A stretch of 64,000 nt of DNA from positions 124,001 to 188,000 of the forward strand of contig JAIELX010000032.1 of NCBI GenBank assembly GCA_019752635.1, written 5' to 3'. The notes beneath the pieces are model-generated. The model did no database searches. It worked only from the letters and a program-made list of their open reading frames with translations, and was not told the DNA's origin. Of this stretch, positions 59,395-64,000 are shown piece after piece (position 1 is the first letter of the stretch; each line of letters begins with the position of its first letter). This stretch comes from Candidatus Obscuribacterales bacterium (GTDB lineage Bacteria > Cyanobacteriota > Vampirovibrionia > Obscuribacterales > Obscuribacteraceae). The position numbers were made by a program, and so were the translations under genes.

Positions 59395-61077
59395 ATGACC
59401 GGTAAAAAACCAACATTACCAGATTCTGCTGAGCAGACAGAAGACAAATGGATGCAGTCTCTGCCGTCGCTGCCGCCAACCGCTCAACCGACAACACGGT
59501 TACCGAAGGACTATTTGCCAGCTGCAGCATTGACCGTCGTCTGCTGGCCGTTCAATCAGACCGAAGTTGTCGAACAAAGCAGCAAAGGATCCAATCGTGC
59601 ACTCTGGCCGCCATTCATTGCCGCGGCAATCCTGACCGTTTTCAACCATCATGCGTGGTGGCTAATATTTTTTCTGGCCTTAGTAGTAGTAGAAACATTG
59701 AATCGCCGAAAGAAAGGACTACCTGATTCATTTCCGCCAGTAACAGTTTGCTGGATGTGGGTGATCTGGTCCGGCGCTTTTCAAGCGTTTTTTCAGGGCA
59801 AACTCTGCATCCAGATACTGCAATACGGAGTCCCCATCCTCATGGGCATTCTTTATCGGCTAACAACCCTTAATGCCGTTTACGCACTTTGCTTCACCTA
59901 TAGTAAGGTAATTCTCTGTCGCCCCGGCTACTTCGCAACGGCGAACTCTTCGTTTCCGCTTTCTGAAATTGATCGCATTGCTCTGAGCAAAGATGGGCAA
60001 AAGATCGAATTCTGCGCAGCAGCCAGGATTAAGTTCGCAATCAAACTAACATCAATTCCCAACTTGCATGAATGGCAAAATATTACAGATTTCATCCTGC
60101 ACAACAGCAAAACTAAGAATATAGCAATTGATCCGTCCATCGCTCAATCTTTGCACTCATCCACTACCGATGATGCTTCTGTTACGTTTACCCAACTGTG
60201 GCTGGAATCATTCGCCGCTCCGCCAGTTAGAGAGAGACTCGCCCCGCTTGTTCAAGGGATCGCTCTCAAAGAAAAACGATACGTCGTTGAAACACAAATC
60301 GGCGCAGGCGGGCAAGGCTCGGTGTACCTTTCCCAAGACACACGCCAAAAGTGCAAAGTGGTGTTAAAGGAATACATGTTGCCCGTGCATAACGGCAGAG
60401 CAATCCGCGAGCGAGCGATAGAAAGTTTTCACAACGAGGCGACCCTGCTGTCAAAGTTGCAGCATCCGGGTGTCGTCCAAATCAGGGATTATTTCGTCGA
60501 GGATCACAGAGGATACCTAGTTCTTGAATTTCTGCAAGGAAAATCGCTACGACATCGAGTTAGGGAAGAGGGTCCGATGTCCGAAGTGGAAGTCATTAAG
60601 CTCGCCTTACAGATGGCACAGATTCTCGCTTACCTGGCATCACAAGCCCCGCCGATTGTACACAGAGACTTCACCCCGGACAATCTGATTCTGGGAACCG
60701 ACGGAAAACTAAGGCTGATCGACTTCACCATCGCCATGTCCAAATGCCCCGAAGAGCGCGAGGAACCGGCAGGCAAGCAAGCGTACATGCCCCCGGAACA
60801 ATTTCGGGGTAAACCATGCACTGAAAGCGATGTGTACGCCATGGGCGCTACCTTACATTTCCTGCTCACGGGTGAAGATCCAGAAGCAATCACATCATCG
60901 CATCCCGGGCTAAAGAACCCTTCCGTTAGCGAGAGAATGGACGGAATTGTCGCATCATTGACCGCGCTGCATGTCAACGACAGGTTGGTCGGGCTAAAGG
61001 ACCTCAAGCAATGGGAACAAGCCTTGTCGACAAGCTGTTCGAATCTGGTGGTTGAAACGCAAGGAGAATCGATCTGA
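59395..61077 (+). CDS. Membrane-anchored Ser/Thr protein kinase with DFT instead of DFG
   Basis: 560 aa. A polar N-terminus is followed by about four membrane helices (residues ~69-104 and ~118-175), then a ~100-residue link and a C-terminal kinase domain: GAGGQGSVY (~302-310), VVLKEY (Lys ~325), HRDFTPDN (~423) and LIDFTIAMS (~443), then MPPEQFRGKP. The Gly of DFG is Thr, which often alters metal-loop flexibility; catalytic Lys, HRD Asp and Asn are present. The catalytic domain is probably cytoplasmic. No clear Shine-Dalgarno before ATG 59395. First gene of a run with a second kinase and a HerA-like gene. A likely source of phosphothreonines for FHA readers in the giant protein (inference). 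Confidence 0.9.
   Translation: MTGKKPTLPDSAEQTEDKWMQSLPSLPPTAQPTTRLPKDYLPAAALTVVCWPFNQTEVVEQSSKGSNRALWPPFIAAAILTVFNHHAWWLIFFLALVVVETLNRRKKGLPDSFPPVTVCWMWVIWSGAFQAFFQGKLCIQILQYGVPILMGILYRLTTLNAVYALCFTYSKVILCRPGYFATANSSFPLSEIDRIALSKDGQKIEFCAAARIKFAIKLTSIPNLHEWQNITDFILHNSKTKNIAIDPSIAQSLHSSTTDDASVTFTQLWLESFAAPPVRERLAPLVQGIALKEKRYVVETQIGAGGQGSVYLSQDTRQKCKVVLKEYMLPVHNGRAIRERAIESFHNEATLLSKLQHPGVVQIRDYFVEDHRGYLVLEFLQGKSLRHRVREEGPMSEVEVIKLALQMAQILAYLASQAPPIVHRDFTPDNLILGTDGKLRLIDFTIAMSKCPEEREEPAGKQAYMPPEQFRGKPCTESDVYAMGATLHFLLTGEDPEAITSSHPGLKNPSVSERMDGIVASLTALHVNDRLVGLKDLKQWEQALSTSCSNLVVETQGESI
61062..61066 (+). promoter_or_regulatory. Ribosome-binding site supporting a CTG start
   Basis: AGGAG at 61062-61066, 7 nt before CTG 61074, whose last bases overlap the TGA of the upstream kinase (CTGA). 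No ATG, GTG or TTG is near; the next candidate is GTG 61137, which lacks such a site. Confidence 0.55.
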
Positions 61078-62507
61078 GTTTCGAACTCACTTTAGAATAC
61101 TCCTCCAGTAAAAAGCTGGCCAGAGCACTATTCCTTGTGCTTTGGGTTGCAGGCTGGGCAGGCATTCTGTTACTGGTGCTGCCCATGATACCACGCGATC
61201 CTCGCAGCAATGGCGACGCGTTTGTCTCTATAGCATTTGCGATACTAGGCGTACTCTTTGTCTTTGTACCAATCAAGATGCTTCAGCGCAACCGCACTTC
61301 GATCAAAATGGACAAGGCAAGCTTAACCATTCCTACAGCGGTTTTCGCCTCTTTCGTCCAGGACAGACGTATGTTTTGGAAGGATCTTACTTTTGCGGGC
61401 ATCACCAACGGTGGCCAATATCTGATTCTTCAATTTGCAGATGGAACCAAACACAAGATCACGCTCGCAAAACTAACATCAGCCGGAACGGAACAGCTAC
61501 TCCTGGCTATTGATGCCTGGGCACCGCAATGCACCAGAAGCGAATCTCTACTCTCCCTGCGTGAAAAATTTCAGTCATACGACGCAGATGCGCCTTCGTT
61601 TACACAACTTTGGGAGAGCGAACTTGGCAGACGATTCAGTTTATCCACGTTCATTCCGTTGGAACCAGGCACGAAGCTTCGAAACGGCACGATCTCAATA
61701 GAGAGACAAAGCAGCTTTGGTGGTTTCTCCGCGGTCTATATCTGCCACTGGCGAGGTCGAAAGACAGTCCTCAAAGAGCTATCGATTCCCGATTCCATAG
61801 ACACGGTATCCAAGGGAAAAGCAATCGAGTTGTTCGAGCGAGAAGCACAGATTCTAGCCTCGCTGGATCACCCGTCAGTAGTGAAGATTATAGACCACTT
61901 TCAAGAGAACGGTCGCTCTTACATTGTAATGGAGCACGCAGCAGGGCTTACGCTGCGACAACTGGCGCGTACCGAAGGTGCGCGGAGCGAAAGCACCACA
62001 GCTCAAATAGGACTAGCACTTCTCGACATCCTTAGCTATTTCCATGAGCACGATCCCGTCATTATTCACAGAGATATTACACCGGACAACATCATCGTTG
62101 ACAGTAGCAGCGGCAACATCAAACTCGTAGATTTTGGCGCTTCCAATACATTCCTCGGCACAGCAACCGGGACAGTAATTGGAAAAACGTCCTACATGCC
62201 ACCCGAACAAGTAAGAGGAAAACCAACCCCGGCAACGGACATTTACGGGCTAGGTTGCACACTGTTCTTTTTGCTGTCCGGTCGGGATCCGGAACCATTG
62301 ACGCAAGCCAGTATCAAAACGGAACGATCCGATGCTTCGGACCAGATGCATCAGCTGCTAAAGGATATGACCGAATTGGAATACAGAAACAGACCAACTT
62401 ATACAGAAATCAAGGAACGCCTTAACGCTCTCGCGGGTGAGGCTTTGCCAATATCGACAGCAACAAGTTTGAAAGAATCTATCGTTATCGTGGGGGAAGA
62501 CCAATGA
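61074..62507 (+). CDS. Second membrane-anchored Ser/Thr protein kinase
   Basis: 477 aa if it starts at CTG 61074, 456 if at GTG 61137. The CTG start adds a short charged N-terminus (SFELTLEYSSSKKLARALF) before two membrane helices (FLVLWVAGWAGILLLVL; AFAILGVLFVFVPI). Kinase motifs: SFGGFSAVY (~213), TVLKEL (Lys ~233), HRDITPDN (~332), VDFGASN (~353) and MPPEQVRGKP. All key residues are present, unlike the DFT kinase upstream. The two share architecture and probably arose by tandem duplication. The stop overlaps an ATG (ATGA), but that frame closes quickly; the next gene starts at GTG 62520. Confidence 0.85.
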   Translation: MSFELTLEYSSSKKLARALFLVLWVAGWAGILLLVLPMIPRDPRSNGDAFVSIAFAILGVLFVFVPIKMLQRNRTSIKMDKASLTIPTAVFASFVQDRRMFWKDLTFAGITNGGQYLILQFADGTKHKITLAKLTSAGTEQLLLAIDAWAPQCTRSESLLSLREKFQSYDADAPSFTQLWESELGRRFSLSTFIPLEPGTKLRNGTISIERQSSFGGFSAVYICHWRGRKTVLKELSIPDSIDTVSKGKAIELFEREAQILASLDHPSVVKIIDHFQENGRSYIVMEHAAGLTLRQLARTEGARSESTTAQIGLALLDILSYFHEHDPVIIHRDITPDNIIVDSSSGNIKLVDFGASNTFLGTATGTVIGKTSYMPPEQVRGKPTPATDIYGLGCTLFFLLSGRDPEPLTQASIKTERSDASDQMHQLLKDMTELEYRNRPTYTEIKERLNALAGEALPISTATSLKESIVIVGEDQ

Positions 62508-62519
62508 AGGTGAACCCGT

Positions 62520-64000
62520 GTGAAAGATTTCTATTCAGACAATCGCATAGACATTAGAGGCGCCGATTTCGGCAAAGCAGACGCTGAGGACGAAAGTCAA
62601 TGCGATCGAGCGAAAGTAGACAAAGACCACACGCAAAGAGATTTAACTCCAGTACAAGACGACCCCGCGGCACGAAAAGCAAAGCTGCTTGCCGGAGCAC
62701 ATGCCACTGGACTGATACCGCTCATGGTGACGGCGCGCGCAAACAAGCTGATGCGGACTTGCCCCTGGCTGCGTTTTGTCAGAGCCGGTGATACCGGGAC
62801 GAGCGCCCTCGCTATCAATCCGTTCGAGATACTCAACGGCGTGGATATAAGGAGGCACCTTGAACAATTAGTACTGATATTCAGCGGACTTTTCTCGTTT
62901 ACGCAGGAAGTCACAGCCCTCTTTCGCTGCACGTTGAAACTTGCATACCAACGACGAGGATGGAACTTACTCAACGGAAAGAACTGGCGCCTTGAAGGTG
63001 TCCAGGACTACAGTCCGGAACTTCACCCCGATTTCGTTGATCTGCAAGCAGCACTAGAAGATGCAGTCGACATGTGCAACTTACCACCATTCGCAGCAGT
63101 GAATGCAGAAGGTAAATTGCGCGCACTTACGGGTGCGCTGACTTCAGGACTAATGGGGCAAACATTTGCCCGAAGAACTGCAGTGTCAATAAACGAGCTC
63201 TTTCTGGAAGGAACAGTCGTAGATGTAAGTCTAGTTGGCGAAGCAAACCGAGGACGCTCACTTGCGGAATCGCTGCTGATGCTATTTTTCACAGAGATTT
63301 ACGGTGAAGAAGAAAGGCAATCAACGGACAAAGCACTATTTCTTCTTGACTTGGACGATTTCTCCATACCAACACTGAAACTGCGAAAAGAAGAGCATAT
63401 TTGGTTTTTCGCCCAATCACGCAAATGCACCGACAACGGGTCCACTGTGTTAATTTCGGGAGACGCTCAAACCGAGGACCTACCGGATTTCGCAACGGCG
63501 AGCGACATCCCGACGGAACCACAAAAGAGAAGATTCTTCCCGTTTTCGATACCTCAGTCCATCTCTCACGGACAGGGTTACTATCCTGAAGCATTCGCAC
63601 CGGAAGTCTTGGAAATTGGAACTCACGTAGCCGACCAGTGGCAATTGCGCGACTGCTTCGTGCGCTATCTCTTGAAGATTGATGCCGATTTCACCCAACT
63701 AGTTCATGGTCGCCCAGACATAATTCGCGAGGTCCAGAGGCTCACATTGCGGGCCCCCGTGCCATTATCAGCGGTGACATGGTGCGCGGTCAGCCTCGTC
63801 ACCGATCGATACTTTGCGCAGCGAGCCGCGTTCTATTCTTGGACATCGAATCAAGAACAAAAGCTTCGCACCGATTGGTACGAAATAATGAGTTTGGCGT
63901 TCCTGCCCGGAGGCCCTCGTAGACTTGAAAAATCCACCATCGAAGCATGGCTGCGGGCGCTAGCCGAAGCGAGCAAAGTAGAGCAAGGTCCGCTAGTATC
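62520..64000 (+). CDS. HerA/VirB4-like ATPase-related protein, no visible Walker A (partial)
   Basis: 493 codons visible, open at the right edge. GTG 62520 has GAAGGTG about 7 nt upstream and is the first start after an in-frame TGA. A charged N-terminus is followed by RAGDTGTSALAINPFEIL, LEQLVLIFSGLFSF and SINELFLEGTVVDVSLVG, then ALFLLDLDDFSI. These match the order in HerA-type ATPases: x-NPFE, a dLexLxxlF helix, a DxxxxxVVDVSxL strand and Walker B. No GxxGxGK[ST] P-loop is seen at the N-terminus, and the Walker B Glu is replaced (LDLDDF). It may be a degenerate ATPase or a partner subunit of a true one encoded beyond the edge. Confidence 0.6.
   Translation, partial: MKDFYSDNRIDIRGADFGKADAEDESQCDRAKVDKDHTQRDLTPVQDDPAARKAKLLAGAHATGLIPLMVTARANKLMRTCPWLRFVRAGDTGTSALAINPFEILNGVDIRRHLEQLVLIFSGLFSFTQEVTALFRCTLKLAYQRRGWNLLNGKNWRLEGVQDYSPELHPDFVDLQAALEDAVDMCNLPPFAAVNAEGKLRALTGALTSGLMGQTFARRTAVSINELFLEGTVVDVSLVGEANRGRSLAESLLMLFFTEIYGEEERQSTDKALFLLDLDDFSIPTLKLRKEEHIWFFAQSRKCTDNGSTVLISGDAQTEDLPDFATASDIPTEPQKRRFFPFSIPQSISHGQGYYPEAFAPEVLEIGTHVADQWQLRDCFVRYLLKIDADFTQLVHGRPDIIREVQRLTLRAPVPLSAVTWCAVSLVTDRYFAQRAAFYSWTSNQEQKLRTDWYEIMSLAFLPGGPRRLEKSTIEAWLRALAEASKVEQGPLV

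Noticed and set aside
62504..62560. ATG overlapping the stop of the second kinase (ATGA)
   Set aside because: The frame closes after about 17 codons; the real downstream gene starts at GTG 62520.
1..64000. CRISPR arrays, tRNA or rRNA genes, insertion sequences
   Set aside because: No regularly spaced DNA repeats, tRNA-like stem loops or transposase motifs were seen; the repeats present are protein-level and diverged.

Overview
The window is dominated by one giant gene. A single minus-strand reading frame opens at an ATG at 51945, directly downstream of an in-frame TGA and with a GAGGG ribosome-binding site 9 nt before it. It runs without a stop to base 1 and leaves the window. The visible part is 17,315 codons (about 1.8-1.9 MDa) and the C-terminus lies outside. 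Around it are a few normal-sized genes: two tandem formamidase-like genes (52287-53492, +), a 1,565-residue repeat/HD protein convergent with them (53506-58203, -), two small genes (58406-59276, +), and a right-hand operon of two membrane-anchored Ser/Thr kinases and a HerA-like protein (59395-64000, +).

Organism: a bacterium of mid-50s GC (by eye) with Shine-Dalgarno sites and hairpin/T-tract terminators. Kinases with HRDxTPDN catalytic loops placed C-terminal to membrane helices, together with huge FHA/RHS-like proteins, recall Candidatus Obscuribacterales (non-photosynthetic relatives of Cyanobacteria). This is recollection and not proof. Giant genes are also published from Omnitrophota.

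Layout of the giant protein, N to C (high to low coordinate): polar leader without a signal peptide; RHS/YD-like repeats (51.5-45.9 kb); a Cys-His-Asp papain-like domain (45.2-44.3); helical repeats (44.2-39.6); a second YD-like region (39.5-35.4); a long helical region with annexin-like motifs (35.4-31.5); a hydrophobic Ala/Gly segment (31.4-31.2); a beta-rich stretch; an HExxH domain; helical repeats; a papain-fold toxin-like domain (26.3-25.8); a beta-strand-rich Thr/Val/Gly stretch (24.2-23.2). The C-terminal half is built from repeated cassettes: 12 FHA domains, six copies of a PI3/4-kinase- or HipA-like domain carrying GDSDNHxxN and NIDLDYGF, five HExxH domains plus one degenerate copy, three copies of a ~100-residue domain, and one class I methyltransferase-like domain. 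Fifteen copies of a short motif, G-D-[FML]-A-M-[WF], plus five relatives, punctuate the module borders from about residue 7,850 to the edge.

How the genes may work together (inference): the first half resembles the shell and pretoxin regions of polymorphic-toxin or contact-dependent proteins. The second half pairs phosphothreonine readers (FHA) with predicted kinase folds, beside an operon of Ser/Thr kinases. The locus could be a very large phospho-regulated surface, predation or effector machine, with the repeat/HD protein as a companion. Nothing in the sequence proves export or catalysis.
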